DNA from: Phocaeicola dorei | GTDB lineage: Bacteria > Bacteroidota > Bacteroidia > Bacteroidales > Bacteroidaceae | Direction of reading: 5' to 3' | DNA length: 64,000 bases | NCBI RefSeq assembly: GCF_013009555.1 | Contig: NZ_CP046176.1 | Location: 310,001-374,000, forward strand | In this document: positions 1-9,064 of the stretch, in pieces | Layout of the letters: the number at the start of each line of letters is the position of its first letter | How positions within the stretch are numbered: the stretch's first letter is position 1 | Translations under genes and position numbers: made by a program | The notes under the pieces: generated by a model | The model's input: the letters and a program-made list of their open reading frames with translations, nothing else | The model's database searches: none | What the model was told of the DNA's origin: nothing

Positions 1-207
1 AATGATGGAAGTAAAAGTTCCGTTGTTGTAGAGCATTGTGGAGATATTTACTACATGAATGGAGATCGTGAAAAGGCTTTGGAATATTGGCAACAAGCGG
101 AAAAATTATCCAAGGAGCCTCCTCAAGAAGGTAGTGAAGAACGTAGTGAAAAGGAATTGAACTTATTGAGAAAGAAGATTGTACAAAAGAAATACTTTGC
201 AGAATGA
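1..207 (+). CDS. C-terminal end of a TPR-type protein (partial)
   Basis: An open frame enters from the left edge and stops at TGA 205-207. The 68 visible residues include GDIYYMNGDREKALEYWQQA, which has the spacing of a tetratricopeptide helix pair (G8, Y11, G15, A20, Y24). A charged tail rich in E, K and S follows. TPR proteins are protein-protein interaction scaffolds. In Bacteroidales one often precedes a DUF4292 lipoprotein gene, as here. The stop overlaps the next start (ATGATGA), suggesting translational coupling. The N-terminus and any signal peptide lie outside the window. Confidence 0.7.
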   Translation, partial: NDGSKSSVVVEHCGDIYYMNGDREKALEYWQQAEKLSKEPPQEGSEERSEKELNLLRKKIVQKKYFAE

Positions 208-1037
208 TGAAACGTGTCTGTTTTTATTTGTTTAGTGCTTTGCTGATTATATTTATTTCTTCATGTTCATCTACCCGGAGTATGAAGAAAGGGGTATCTA
301 TTGGCAATTTATCCGAGTCGGAATATATGGAAGAGCTGATTAGCCGTTCTCCGGGATGGGATGCAATTACTGCGAAAATGTCATTGGCCGTTGACTTGAA
401 CGGTAAAGGACCGACTAAAGTAAATGGTACGTTGCGCATGAAACGTGATGAAGTAATCCAGCTTTCTATCGCTCCATTTTTGGGTATTGAAGTGGCACGT
501 GCTGAAATATCTCCGGACGGAGTTTTAGTGATGGATCGTATGAACAAACGTTATGTACAAGTCCCTTTTGATGAATTGAAAAATCTGGCAAAGGCTGATT
601 TGGATTTTCATACTTTGCAGGCCTTGTTTATGAATGAAATTTTTCTTCCGGGAAAAAAGGTGCTGACTGTCCGTGATATTTCGTCCTTTGCTGTGCGTCC
701 TGAAAACGAAAATGCATTAATAGAAGTAAAAAACGGCAAACATTTCGCCTACCGTTTTCGTACCAATACAAATGATGGGCTGCTGAAAGAAAGTCATATC
801 GGCTTGTCCGGTACCCGGTACGGGATAAATTGGCGTTATGATAAGTTTCGTCCGTTGGAGCAGAAACAATTTCCGGCGTCTATGACAGTGTCTTTTGAAG
901 GAGCGAAGCAACCGGTTACGGCAGTGTTCGAACTTTCCCGACTTTCTACAAACAAAGATTGGGAAAGTCACACTGAAGTGCCTCAAAAATACGAAAAGAT
1001 AGAATTGCAAGATTTGCTAAAACAGCTTATTAAATAA
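204..1037 (+). CDS. DUF4292 family lipoprotein
   Basis: A 277-residue protein with a lipoprotein signal: basic start (MMKR), hydrophobic stretch, and lipobox ISSC near residue 21, followed by SSTRS. This predicts a lipid-anchored periplasmic or outer-membrane protein. The rest resembles the DUF4292 family, a LolB/LppX-like lipid-binding fold in Bacteroidota; function in lipid or lipoprotein handling is only inferred. Two ATGs stand in tandem at 204 and 207 and either could start the protein. It overlaps the upstream TPR gene by 4 bases and the EnvC-like gene by 1 base (TAATG at its stop), so the cluster is almost certainly one transcript devoted to the envelope. Confidence 0.8.
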   Translation: MMKRVCFYLFSALLIIFISSCSSTRSMKKGVSIGNLSESEYMEELISRSPGWDAITAKMSLAVDLNGKGPTKVNGTLRMKRDEVIQLSIAPFLGIEVARAEISPDGVLVMDRMNKRYVQVPFDELKNLAKADLDFHTLQALFMNEIFLPGKKVLTVRDISSFAVRPENENALIEVKNGKHFAYRFRTNTNDGLLKESHIGLSGTRYGINWRYDKFRPLEQKQFPASMTVSFEGAKQPVTAVFELSRLSTNKDWESHTEVPQKYEKIELQDLLKQLIK

Positions 1038-2371
1038 TGAAACGTATCTTCTTATTACTCATAGCCTGTTGCTTTTTAAGTACTCTTTTAGCGCAAAGTA
1101 CTCGGAAAATAAGGGAGCTTGAAGCCAAACGGAAGGAACTTCATCAGCAGATTGCCGAGTCTGAAACTCTGTTGCAATCTACCAAAAAGGATGTGAAAAG
1201 CCAGTTGGATAACCTTGCTTTACTGACAGGTCAGATTGAGGAGAGAAGAAAATATATCAATACCATAGAGAGTGATGTTCATATATTGACAAGTGAGATC
1301 GCCTCTTTGCAGAAGCAACTGAATAAACTTCAGCGTGATTTGAAAGACAAGAAGCAGAAGTATGAGATTTCGGTGCAATATATGTATCGTAACAAGTCTG
1401 TTCAAGAGAAATTAATGTTTATTTTTTCTGCCGAGAACTTGAGCCAGACTTACCGTCGTATGCGTTATGTGCAGGAATATGCAAACTTCCAGCGTCTTCA
1501 GGGAATGGAGATAGAACGTAAGCAGAAGCAAATTGCCGCTAAAAAAAGAGAAGTGGAACAAACTAAGAATGCCAAACAGAATCTTTTAAAACAAGGTGAG
1601 GCCGAAAAGATCAAACTGGAAATTCAGGAAAAGGAACGGCAGACTCTTTTAGCGAATCTGCAAAAGAAGCAGAAAGGTATACAAAACGAAATAAGGAAGA
1701 AAAAACGTTCAGCAGAGCAATTGAATGCCCAAATTGATCGTTTGATTGAGATTGAAATAGAGAAAGCTAGAAAACGTGCGGAGGAAGAAGCCCGTAGGAA
1801 AGCCGCTGCTGAGGCTGCCGCAAAGGCTGCTGCAGCTAAGAAAGCGGAAAATAAAACTACGGGAGGGGTAACCCGCTCTAAATCTACGGAAAAAAATGAG
1901 GACACAAGGAAGGCCGCTCCGGTGGAGAAGTTCAGTCTGAACAATGAGGACCGTCAACTGTCGGGTAGTTTTGAACGTAATCGAGGTATTTTGCCGGTTC
2001 CCATTACCGGCCCATACGTGATTGTCAGCCATTACGGACAGTATGCCGTAGATGGTTTGCGTAATGTGAAGCTGGATAATAAAGGGATTGATATCAAAGG
2101 TAAACCGGGAGCACAGGCACGCGCCGTTTTTGATGGAGAAGTTTCGGCCATTTTCCAATATAATGGCTTGAACAATATATTGGTGCGTCATGGTAATTAT
2201 ATCTCCGTCTATTGCAACCTTTCTTCCGTATCGGTTTCTAAAGGCAGCAAAGTCAATACACGTACTGTTCTTGGAACTATCCATACAGATAGTTCGGGTA
2301 ATACGGTCTTGCATTTTCAACTTCGTAAGGAAACGGCTAAACTTAATCCGGAATTATGGTTGGGAAGATGA
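1037..2371 (+). CDS. EnvC-like murein hydrolase activator (degenerate M23/LytM)
   Basis: 444 residues: a signal peptide ending near LLAQS, a long coiled coil (about residues 22-245, rich in E, K and Q), an Ala/Lys-rich linker (about 250-300), and a C-terminal LytM/M23 domain (about 325-444). The catalytic zinc ligands are missing. Where active M23 enzymes have HxxxD, this has NKGID; where they have HxH, this has VLH. As in E. coli EnvC, that points to an activator of cell-wall amidases during division rather than an enzyme. It overlaps the DUF4292 gene by one base, and its stop TGA overlaps the ATG of the downstream peptidase gene, so expression is probably coupled. Confidence 0.85.
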   Translation: MKRIFLLLIACCFLSTLLAQSTRKIRELEAKRKELHQQIAESETLLQSTKKDVKSQLDNLALLTGQIEERRKYINTIESDVHILTSEIASLQKQLNKLQRDLKDKKQKYEISVQYMYRNKSVQEKLMFIFSAENLSQTYRRMRYVQEYANFQRLQGMEIERKQKQIAAKKREVEQTKNAKQNLLKQGEAEKIKLEIQEKERQTLLANLQKKQKGIQNEIRKKKRSAEQLNAQIDRLIEIEIEKARKRAEEEARRKAAAEAAAKAAAAKKAENKTTGGVTRSKSTEKNEDTRKAAPVEKFSLNNEDRQLSGSFERNRGILPVPITGPYVIVSHYGQYAVDGLRNVKLDNKGIDIKGKPGAQARAVFDGEVSAIFQYNGLNNILVRHGNYISVYCNLSSVSVSKGSKVNTRTVLGTIHTDSSGNTVLHFQLRKETAKLNPELWLGR

Positions 2372-3726
2372 AAAAGATAAGTTTTCTTTTTGTATTTCTG
2401 TACTTTATTACTTTGTTGTTTGTCGTAGCTTGTTCGGAAACTGGAGAGCTTCCTGTAGCTCCTGTTCCTGAAATTCCTTCCATTACTATCCCTTCCACGG
2501 AAAATACCCGGCTTGTTTTCACTTCGGACGGAGGGGAGGATACCCTTGCTTTTATTGCAACAACAGGATGGTCTGTTGCTATAAAGACTGCTGATTTGGC
2601 TGGAGATTGGTTAGCTGTGTCACCGTTAACCGGTAATAAGGGGGATAATGAACTTATTATTACATTGGCTTCCAATCCCTCTGCCGAGGATAGAGAAGGT
2701 GAAGTGATAATTCAGTGTGGAGAAGTTGCGGATACTGTTATCGTCCGTCAAAATTTCAATTATCTGGCAACTCTTTCTAAAGATGGTGATGTAAGAACTT
2801 GGCAAGAACATACGAAAGGGTGGGGAATTAATCTTGTAATGATGGGAGACGGGTTTGTGGAAATGGATATGGGGAGAGGTGGAAAATACGAGGTAATGAT
2901 GCAAAAGGCGATGGATTCCTATTTTTCTGTGGAGCCGATGCATTCTTTACGGGAGTATTTTGATGTTTATAGTGTCACTGTTGTTTCAGTATCCGACAGC
3001 ATTGGCGGTGGAACAGCTCTAGGAACTACTTTTACAGGAGGCACTTCCATAAAAGGCGATAATGAAAAATGTAAGCAATATGCTACTAAAGTGCCTCTGT
3101 TGGGTAATTCTGTTAGAAATACACCGATGATTGTAGTCATGAATAGTCCTCGCTATGCCGGTACCACCTATATGCATTCTTTGGGCTATTCCATAGCATT
3201 CTGTCCTTATGTGGATAATGATGATGAACGTTTTGCACAGATTATTCATCATGAAGCAGTGGGGCATGGCTTCGGATATTTGGGAGATGAATATGATGAT
3301 GTGTATGACGGTGAAATCCCGTCAAATGTTATGGCGGAACTAAAAGAAATTGCAGACCGGTATGGATGGTATTCTAACATTGATTTCACTCCGGATATAA
3401 CGAAAGTGAAATGGAATTATTTTATCTCTGACAAACGTTATGTTAATGAAAGACTGGGAGCATGGGAAGGAGCATACGGATATCGGTCAGGTGTCTGGCG
3501 TCCGACGAATATCAGTATCATGCTCTATAATGTCGGCGGTTTTAATGCTCCTTGCCGGGAGGCTATTTATCGTCGTGTCATGAAACTGGCTGGTGAAAGC
3601 TATAGTCGTGATAAGTTCCTTGAATATGATGCAGTAAACCGGAAGTCTGCATTAAAGCGTATGAATGCTGGAAGTGTAGATCGGAATCACTTTATTCCTT
3701 TAGCATCTCCTGTTATTATAGATTGA
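2368..3726 (+). CDS. BACON-domain lipoprotein with M64 (IgA-peptidase-like) metallopeptidase domain
   Basis: The ATG at 2368 overlaps the EnvC stop (ATGA) and gives a clean lipoprotein signal: MKK start, hydrophobic core, lipobox VVAC. An in-frame ATG 12 bases upstream is less likely. Residues about 45-125 form a BACON-type beta domain. The catalytic region has HHEAVGHGFGYLGDEY, an HExxH zinc motif with a downstream G and DEY as in peptidase family M64, whose founder cleaves IgA1. The predicted product is a surface or periplasmic zinc endopeptidase of 452 residues. The substrate is unknown, and IgA cleavage should not be assumed from the family name. It is the last gene of the envelope cluster. 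Confidence 0.85.
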   Translation: MKKISFLFVFLYFITLLFVVACSETGELPVAPVPEIPSITIPSTENTRLVFTSDGGEDTLAFIATTGWSVAIKTADLAGDWLAVSPLTGNKGDNELIITLASNPSAEDREGEVIIQCGEVADTVIVRQNFNYLATLSKDGDVRTWQEHTKGWGINLVMMGDGFVEMDMGRGGKYEVMMQKAMDSYFSVEPMHSLREYFDVYSVTVVSVSDSIGGGTALGTTFTGGTSIKGDNEKCKQYATKVPLLGNSVRNTPMIVVMNSPRYAGTTYMHSLGYSIAFCPYVDNDDERFAQIIHHEAVGHGFGYLGDEYDDVYDGEIPSNVMAELKEIADRYGWYSNIDFTPDITKVKWNYFISDKRYVNERLGAWEGAYGYRSGVWRPTNISIMLYNVGGFNAPCREAIYRRVMKLAGESYSRDKFLEYDAVNRKSALKRMNAGSVDRNHFIPLASPVIID

Positions 3727-3897
3727 TTCTCTTTCTCTGTATCTTTTTGATATGTAGTACTGGGTAACTTTCTGTATAATAGCTATTAAAGTATAAATAT
3801 GTATTTGAGGAACGGTTATTTTCCGTTTTAAAACTTGTCTGCCCTTTCGAAGAGAATGAAAAAAACATTTATTATTAAAAATAAATCTCCAATTAGT

Positions 3898-3927
3898 TTT
3901 GAGTTCAAGTCTAATTGCGTACATTTG
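3898..3927 (+). promoter_or_regulatory. Predicted promoter of the RRM gene, with a long leader
   Basis: TTTG (3898-3901), 18 bases, then TACATTTG (3920-3927), an exact match to the Bacteroidota -7 element TAnnTTTG. Transcription would start near 3934, leaving about 135 bases of untranslated leader before the ATG at 4071. Such a leader is long for this genome and could carry autoregulation by the RNA-binding product. The rest of 3727-4070 is AT-rich and shows no gene. Confidence 0.6.
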
Positions 3928-4070
3928 TCCCCTGCATTAAGTATCCTCATAGAAGTACATTAATACTTTTCCAACTTATTCTTTAGTGATGATGGTAGAA
4001 TCGTTTGTCTCTCTGTAAGATTCCTAATAGCAAAACGTACTTATTTTTTTATTAAAACATTTATTTTAAA

Positions 4071-4439
4071 ATGAACATTTTTATTGCAGGGCTTAACTAT
4101 AATATGAGTGAAGCCGAACTTGGAGAATTATTTGCAGAGTATGGTGAAGTTGTTTCTGTTAAGATTATAATGGACAGAGAGACCGGTCGTTCTAAGGGAT
4201 ATGGTTTTGTTGAAATGGCTGATGATGAAGCTGGAGATAAAGCGATTGCAGCTCTTAATGAAGTTGACATGGATGGAAAAACTCTTTCTGTGTCAATAGC
4301 GCGTCCTAGAGAAGAACGTCCGCGTCGTAGTTATGGCAACAATGGTGGTGGTTATCGTGGTGGTAACAACAGTCGTGGTGGTGGCTACGGTGGTGGTCGC
4401 GGAGACAATGGCTATGGAGGTGGCAGAAACAGATATTAA
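4071..4439 (+). CDS. Small RRM RNA-binding protein with glycine-rich tail
   Basis: 122 residues. An N-terminal RNA recognition motif shows RNP2 (NIFIAGL, residues 2-8) and RNP1 (KGYGFVEM, about residues 43-50), so the aromatic RNA-stacking positions are kept. The last 40 residues are a Gly/Arg/Asn/Tyr-rich tail (RGGG, GGGY repeats) like that of cyanobacterial and Bacteroidota Rbp proteins. In Bacteroides these act as global RNA chaperones in a group lacking Hfq. It is monocistronic, with its own promoter and terminator. Confidence 0.9.
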   Translation: MNIFIAGLNYNMSEAELGELFAEYGEVVSVKIIMDRETGRSKGYGFVEMADDEAGDKAIAALNEVDMDGKTLSVSIARPREERPRRSYGNNGGGYRGGNNSRGGGYGGGRGDNGYGGGRNRY

Positions 4440-4463
4440 TCTGTATCTCTATAAAATATAAAG

Positions 4464-4505
4464 AAACCTGCTTTGGACATTTGAAATGCTGAGGCAGGTT
4501 TTTAT
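4464..4505 (+). terminator. Rho-independent terminator after the RRM gene
   Basis: AAACCTGC (4464-4471) pairs with GCAGGTTT (4494-4501) around a 22-base loop and is followed by T-rich sequence. It lies 25 bases after the RRM stop codon. Confidence 0.75.
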
Positions 4506-5158
4506 AGTGCCTTTTCAGGATATAAAATTAATTTTCTCAATTTTTTCTTCAGATTTTTATGGTTGTCTAAAAATCTTGTTTCCAATTGTTTGTTATGAAA
4601 TCTTTCCATTTTAATATCTTCGTTCGGATATAAATCCTTTAGTTTCCAAGGTAGAGACTATATCCGACTGTTTGTTTTTGTTCTGGTATTTCATTTCGGT
4701 GGTATTCGGATTTCCCTATCCGGATTATCTTGTTCATTTTTTGTGGATTTTAAAAATCGTTTTATCATCTGGGTTAATGTTTTCTTCCTTTAGGTTAAAT
4801 CATTTTTATAAGTATGGTTTACATAGTTAATTCTTAGTTATAATATGAGTTGGTCCTTCAAAAGTGTCTTTCAAAAGGCTTTGGCTGTCGGCTAGAAACG
4901 ACTTAATCTTTCTTTTGTTTATGGCAAACGGAAGATATTCCTTTGGGGAATAACATCTCTATGAATGCCTTTTGTAATAGTAAAGAGGATAAAAACGGTT
5001 ATTTATTAAGCATTATCAATAATTTCCACATACATTCCAGGGACTTCTTTTTATCTTTATAAAAAGGCTATAAGTATTATGCGTGTTATATTCAACTTTA
5101 TTCTGGATTATTTCAACAGGAAAGAAAATGATTTAGTATAGAGAGATTGTTAGCTTTT
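4506..5158. other. AT-rich intergenic stretch, no gene recognised
   Basis: About 650 bases between the RRM terminator and the convergent glutaminase gene. No open frame with protein-like composition, tRNA or repeat is visible on either strand. The length is unusual for this otherwise dense region and would allow a small RNA or a degraded gene, but nothing supports either directly. Confidence 0.5.
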
Positions 5159-6073
5159 CTAGAAAATAGACTCCTGTGTTTGTGTTGTCAATAGTTCTAG
5201 TGCCTTGATTCCCATAACGGAATTTCCTTTTTGATTCAATCTCGGGCTCCACACTGCAACTGAATATCGTAGTGGGTAAACTGCGGCTATACCGCCTCCC
5301 ACACCACTTTTCCCCGGAAGGCCTACCAGATAAGAAAATTCTCCTGCTTCGTCATAGAACCCACATGTTTGCATGATGGCATTGATACGTTTCACTTGAG
5401 AGGCGGTCAGTGTGATTCCTTCGAATGTAAAAGCTTGTTTATGGTTGGCAAACGGCAAAAAGGCTTTGGATAAATCATAACAACTCATTTCTATGGAGCA
5501 TTGAAGGAAATAGAAATGAAGTACACGTTCTATGTCATTGTCGATGTTATGATGATATTTCAACAGGTTGGTGATTGCCGCATTCAGATAACCGTTTTCA
5601 CGTTCGGACAGGGCTACTTCTTCATTATAATGGATCTGGTTATTCCCGCTGATTGAGTGGACGAAACGAAGATATTCTTCTTCGGGGTATTTCAAATGGT
5701 TCAGCAGGATATCAGTCATTACAATGGCTCCGGCGTTAATAAAGGGATTCCGAGGAATTCCTTTTTCTACCTCCAGTTGTACTAATGAGTTGAAAGCTGT
5801 TCCCGAAGGTTCTTTACCTACTCTTTTCCATAGATTATCTCCTTCAAGACTCAAACACATGGCAAGTGAAAAGACTTTCGAAATACTTTGGATGGAAAAG
5901 CCGGTGATGGCTTCTCCATGCATGAAAGTTTTGTTTTGTATCGTATGGATGCACATTCCGAATTGATCTGGGTTGATTTTGGCAAGTGCCGGAATGTAAT
6001 CAGCCTGTTTGCCAATAGAGGCGTAGGGCTGGATTTTTTGATAGATGTCTTTTAGAATCTGTTGATAATCCAT
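5159..6073 (-). CDS. glsA: Glutaminase (beta-lactamase fold, GlsA type)
   Basis: Hydrolyses glutamine to glutamate and ammonia. The 304-residue product starting MDYQQIL matches the usual family length; an in-frame ATG 36 bases upstream would overlap ispG and is less likely. Family landmarks are present: the serine nucleophile motif SISK (in FSIQSISKVF), the NPFINAGAI region, and the C-terminal GLPGKSGVGGG loop. It lies 13 bases after the ispG stop on the same strand and is probably co-transcribed with it as the last gene of a long minus-strand run. In gut bacteria such an enzyme may support acid tolerance or nitrogen supply; that is inference. Confidence 0.93.
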   Translation of the reverse strand: MDYQQILKDIYQKIQPYASIGKQADYIPALAKINPDQFGMCIHTIQNKTFMHGEAITGFSIQSISKVFSLAMCLSLEGDNLWKRVGKEPSGTAFNSLVQLEVEKGIPRNPFINAGAIVMTDILLNHLKYPEEEYLRFVHSISGNNQIHYNEEVALSERENGYLNAAITNLLKYHHNIDNDIERVLHFYFLQCSIEMSCYDLSKAFLPFANHKQAFTFEGITLTASQVKRINAIMQTCGFYDEAGEFSYLVGLPGKSGVGGGIAAVYPLRYSVAVWSPRLNQKGNSVMGIKALELLTTQTQESIF

Positions 6074-6086
6074 GATTTGGACGTTT

Positions 6087-7931
6087 TTATTTTTCTGTAT
6101 AGTCACCATTGGCTTTGATGAGTTCGATCAACTTCTCAACAGCCTGGTCTTCGGGAATGTTTTTTTCTATACATTCTTTCTTTTTATAGAGGCTGATTTT
6201 TCCACGACCGGCACCTACATAGCCATAGTCGGCATCCGCCATTTCGCCGGGACCATTGACAATACAGCCCATAATGCCGATTTTCAGACCTTTCAAATGC
6301 GAGGTGGCTGCTTTGATGCGGGCAATCGTAGACTCTAAATCATATAAGGTACGACCACAGCCCGGACATGAAATGTATTCCGTTTTGCTGGTTCGGATTC
6401 TGCCGGCTTGCAGGATACTAAATGCAGTGGTGTCTACCGCTATATGACTCAAAGAACCTTGGTTGTACAAGAAGATGCCGTCACAGAGTCCGTCAAAAAT
6501 TAGTGCACCCATATCAGCTGCCGCTTTGATTTGCAGATCTTCAGTTTTCGTTTCCTGATAGTATTGGAAGAATACGACCGGATTTTCTAAACCTTCATTC
6601 ATCAGTTCGTGTGTCATGGCACGATATTCGCCGAGGCGGTTGGGATGATTGCTTTGGGCGATGATTACCACCTCGGGATGCAGTTTGAGGGCTGCGATTA
6701 CTTCGTCATTCATAGCCATATAGGGCAGGAACAGGAATTTTAGATCGGAAACCGTGTGATGTAATTCTATCATCTGCTGGTAGTTGAATGCCGGATAGAC
6801 ATTTTTGTCTTCTGGATTCCATGCATTGGCATCCACTAGATAGGCTATATTGTTATCTCGTGAATTGGGTACACTTCCACCGCAATAAATATAGTCAGGT
6901 TTGAATTGAGGATTGGTTTCGAAAGACCCTTCCAGACGTTCGGCTATTACTACAGGAGGATTATCCCCTCCAATATTCCGGACGGCCTTAGTCTTCCGGC
7001 GGCCCGGAGATAGGTAGTTGAATTGCGGAGCTTTTTTTCCAGGAATAAAAGGATGTCCTTCCCGAGTTAGTATATAATCAACCAGTTTGCGGGCTACCGG
7101 AATTTCATTTTCAGGAGCCTCGCTCAATGAGACACGAATGGTATCTCCCAAGCCATCGGCAAGGAGTGCACCTATTCCTAATGAGGATTTTATTCTTCCG
7201 TCCTCGCCATCCCCTGCTTCGGTAACACCCAGATGAAGCGGGAAAGCCATATTTTCCTTTTCCATTTCCTCTACCAGTAGACGGACCGTCCTGACCATTA
7301 CTACGGTATTGGATGCCTTGATGGAAATAACCACATCGTTGAAATGTTCCGCAACACAGATACGCAGGAATTCCATGCACGATTCTACCATACCTTCGGG
7401 GGTGTCGCCATAATGAGACATGATGCGGTCTGACAGAGAACCGTGGTTTACCCCGATGCGGATGGCGGTGTGGTTTTCCTTGCAGATATTTAGAAAAGGA
7501 ACGAAGCGTGCACGTATCTTTTCTATTTCTTGCGCATACTCTTCGTCAGTGTATTCCAGTTTCCGGAAAGTACGTCCCGGGTCTACATAGTTTCCCGGAT
7601 TGATGCGCACCTTCTCCGCATATTGTGCCGCTACATCAGCCACTTTGGGATTGAAATGCACATCGGCTACCAGCGGGGTGTCATATCCTTGAGAGCGTAA
7701 TCCGATATTGATATTTTTCAGGTTTTCGGCTTCACGTACACCTTGTGTGGTAAGACGTACATATTCACCGCCCACATCTATAATGCGTTTGGCTTGTTCC
7801 ACACATGCTTCAGTATCCATAGTAATGGTGTTGGTCATACTTTGGATGCGGATGGGGTTGTTTCCACCCAAAGGAGTGCCTCCGATATGGACTTCGGAAG
7901 ATTTGCGGCGGGAGTAATTAAATAAATCCAT
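6087..7931 (-). CDS. ispG: 4-hydroxy-3-methylbut-2-enyl diphosphate synthase (long IspG)
   Basis: Penultimate step of the MEP isoprenoid pathway: converts methylerythritol cyclodiphosphate to HMBPP using a [4Fe-4S] cluster. 614 residues is the long form found in Bacteroidota, Chlamydiae and plants, which carries an extra domain between the TIM barrel and the cluster domain; E. coli IspG is about 370. Cluster cysteines lie in SCPGCGRTLYD (about residue 520) and GIMGCIVNGPGEM (about 555). The N-terminal IRIQSMTNT and VRINPGNY motifs are typical. It sits between purE and glutaminase on the same strand. Confidence 0.95.
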   Translation of the reverse strand: MDLFNYSRRKSSEVHIGGTPLGGNNPIRIQSMTNTITMDTEACVEQAKRIIDVGGEYVRLTTQGVREAENLKNINIGLRSQGYDTPLVADVHFNPKVADVAAQYAEKVRINPGNYVDPGRTFRKLEYTDEEYAQEIEKIRARFVPFLNICKENHTAIRIGVNHGSLSDRIMSHYGDTPEGMVESCMEFLRICVAEHFNDVVISIKASNTVVMVRTVRLLVEEMEKENMAFPLHLGVTEAGDGEDGRIKSSLGIGALLADGLGDTIRVSLSEAPENEIPVARKLVDYILTREGHPFIPGKKAPQFNYLSPGRRKTKAVRNIGGDNPPVVIAERLEGSFETNPQFKPDYIYCGGSVPNSRDNNIAYLVDANAWNPEDKNVYPAFNYQQMIELHHTVSDLKFLFLPYMAMNDEVIAALKLHPEVVIIAQSNHPNRLGEYRAMTHELMNEGLENPVVFFQYYQETKTEDLQIKAAADMGALIFDGLCDGIFLYNQGSLSHIAVDTTAFSILQAGRIRTSKTEYISCPGCGRTLYDLESTIARIKAATSHLKGLKIGIMGCIVNGPGEMADADYGYVGAGRGKISLYKKKECIEKNIPEDQAVEKLIELIKANGDYTEK

Positions 7932-7941
7932 GTTTAGTGAT

Positions 7942-8010
7942 TAGTGGTGAGTGGTGAGTGATTAGTGAGCTGCGCTGGAATGCTGCATGGGTATTAATCA
8001 CTCACCACTA
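7942..8010. repeat. Intergenic inverted and tandem repeat (GTGGTGAGTGATTA type)
   Basis: GTGGTGAGTGATTA (7951-7964) is complementary to TAATCACTCACCAC (7995-8008), and the motif TAGTGGTGAGTG also occurs tandemly from 7942. The 69-base unit fills the gap between purE and ispG. It could form a strong hairpin in the transcript. This looks like a dispersed intergenic repeat, but copy number elsewhere cannot be seen here. Confidence 0.65.
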
Positions 8011-8011
8011 G

Positions 8012-8521
8012 TTAATTCGTTTTATATTCAAACTTGATTTCTTTCAATTCTTCATTGGCTTTTACAATTTTCTTTTTTAAACCGGTTTTGTAGTCTGCAA
8101 ATTTAGCAGCCAGTTCTGTATCACTCAATGCTAGCATTTGTACGGCCAGAATGGCAGCATTCATGGCTCCATTGATTGCTACGGTAGCTACAGGAATTCC
8201 GGGAGGCATTTGGATGATAGAATAAAGTGCGTCTACGCCATCAAGAACTGAACCTTTTACGGGTACACCGATAACAGGTAGTGTGGTATTTGCAGCAATG
8301 ACACCGGGAAGTGCGGCAGCCATGCCGGCAGCGGCAATGATGACTTTAATTCCACGGCCTGCAGCATTTTTCGCAAATTCCTCCACAGCTTCGGGAGTGC
8401 GGTGTGCCGAAAGGGCGTTCATTTCGAAAGGTACGTGCATCTCGTCCAGTAATTTGGCAGCTTTTTCCATTACGGGAAGGTCGGAAGTGCTACCCATGAT
8501 AATACTTACGATAGGTTTCAT
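8012..8521 (-). CDS. purE: N5-carboxyaminoimidazole ribonucleotide mutase
   Basis: Purine synthesis: rearranges N5-CAIR to CAIR. 169 residues, the usual class I size. The N-terminal GSTSDLPVMEKA motif and the SAHRTPE motif (catalytic His about residue 42) are intact, as is AAAGMAAALPGVIA. The partner ATPase PurK is not in the window. It lies downstream of gcvH on the same strand, with a repeat-rich spacer. Confidence 0.95.
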   Translation of the reverse strand: MKPIVSIIMGSTSDLPVMEKAAKLLDEMHVPFEMNALSAHRTPEAVEEFAKNAAGRGIKVIIAAAGMAAALPGVIAANTTLPVIGVPVKGSVLDGVDALYSIIQMPPGIPVATVAINGAMNAAILAVQMLALSDTELAAKFADYKTGLKKKIVKANEELKEIKFEYKTN

Positions 8522-8560
8522 TGTTTTTTTGTTATTGTTTGGTTTATATATTTACTTCAA

Positions 8561-8643
8561 GCACGGGTTATACGGATGAACGCGGATAGAAAAATCCGTG
8601 AGATCCGCGTAATCCGCGCCTGAACAATTCCCTAACGGGAATT
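8561..8643. repeat. Intergenic GC-rich repeat plus small hairpin
   Basis: The stretch around 8570-8620 contains related words (GCGGAT, ATCCGTG, ATCCGCG, AATCCGCG) that can fold on themselves and stands out from the AT-rich surroundings. It resembles an ATCCGCG-type dispersed intergenic repeat. Next to it AATTCCC (8627-8633) pairs with GGGAATT (8637-8643), a short hairpin just after the gcvH stop that may end or process that message. Confidence 0.5.
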
Positions 8644-8647
8644 TATA

Positions 8648-9028
8648 TTATTCGTTGACTAATGCTTTATATCCTTCAGCATCCAACAAATCGTTAACGT
8701 CATTAGTGTCATTGGGCTTAATCTTAATCAGCCACCCTTTACCATACGGGTCTTGGTTTACTAATTCGGGATTGTCGGCCAATGCTTCGTTCTGTTCCAG
8801 AACTTCTCCTGAAACGGGAAGGAACAAGTCCGAAATAGTCTTTACTACTTCAATAGTACCGAAAACTTCGTCTTTTTCTAAAGTTTCTCCTTCAGTAGTG
8901 ATATCTACGAATACGATGTCACCTAGTTGCTCTTGTGCATAATCAGTGATGCCTACATAAGCTATATCACCTTCTACTCGTATCCATTCGTGTTCTTTGG
9001 TATACTTTACATTGCTTGGAAATTCCAT
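8648..9028 (-). CDS. gcvH: Glycine cleavage system H protein
   Basis: Lipoyl carrier of the glycine cleavage complex, shuttling the aminomethyl group between P, T and L proteins. 126 residues, the normal size. The lipoylated lysine lies in the hybrid motif EVVKTISDL (about residue 64). The N-terminal KYTKEHEW and the central GDIVFVDI are typical. No gcvP or gcvT lies nearby, so it is a stand-alone H protein gene in a minus-strand run with rpoN. Confidence 0.95.
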   Translation of the reverse strand: MEFPSNVKYTKEHEWIRVEGDIAYVGITDYAQEQLGDIVFVDITTEGETLEKDEVFGTIEVVKTISDLFLPVSGEVLEQNEALADNPELVNQDPYGKGWLIKIKPNDTNDVNDLLDAEGYKALVNE

Positions 9029-9064
9029 AATGTTTTCAATTTATAAGGTTAATACTAATTTTTT

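Noticed and set aside
2368..3726. Calling the M64 protein an IgA protease
   Set aside because: Only the metallopeptidase motif and the BACON domain are visible; family naming alone does not give the substrate.
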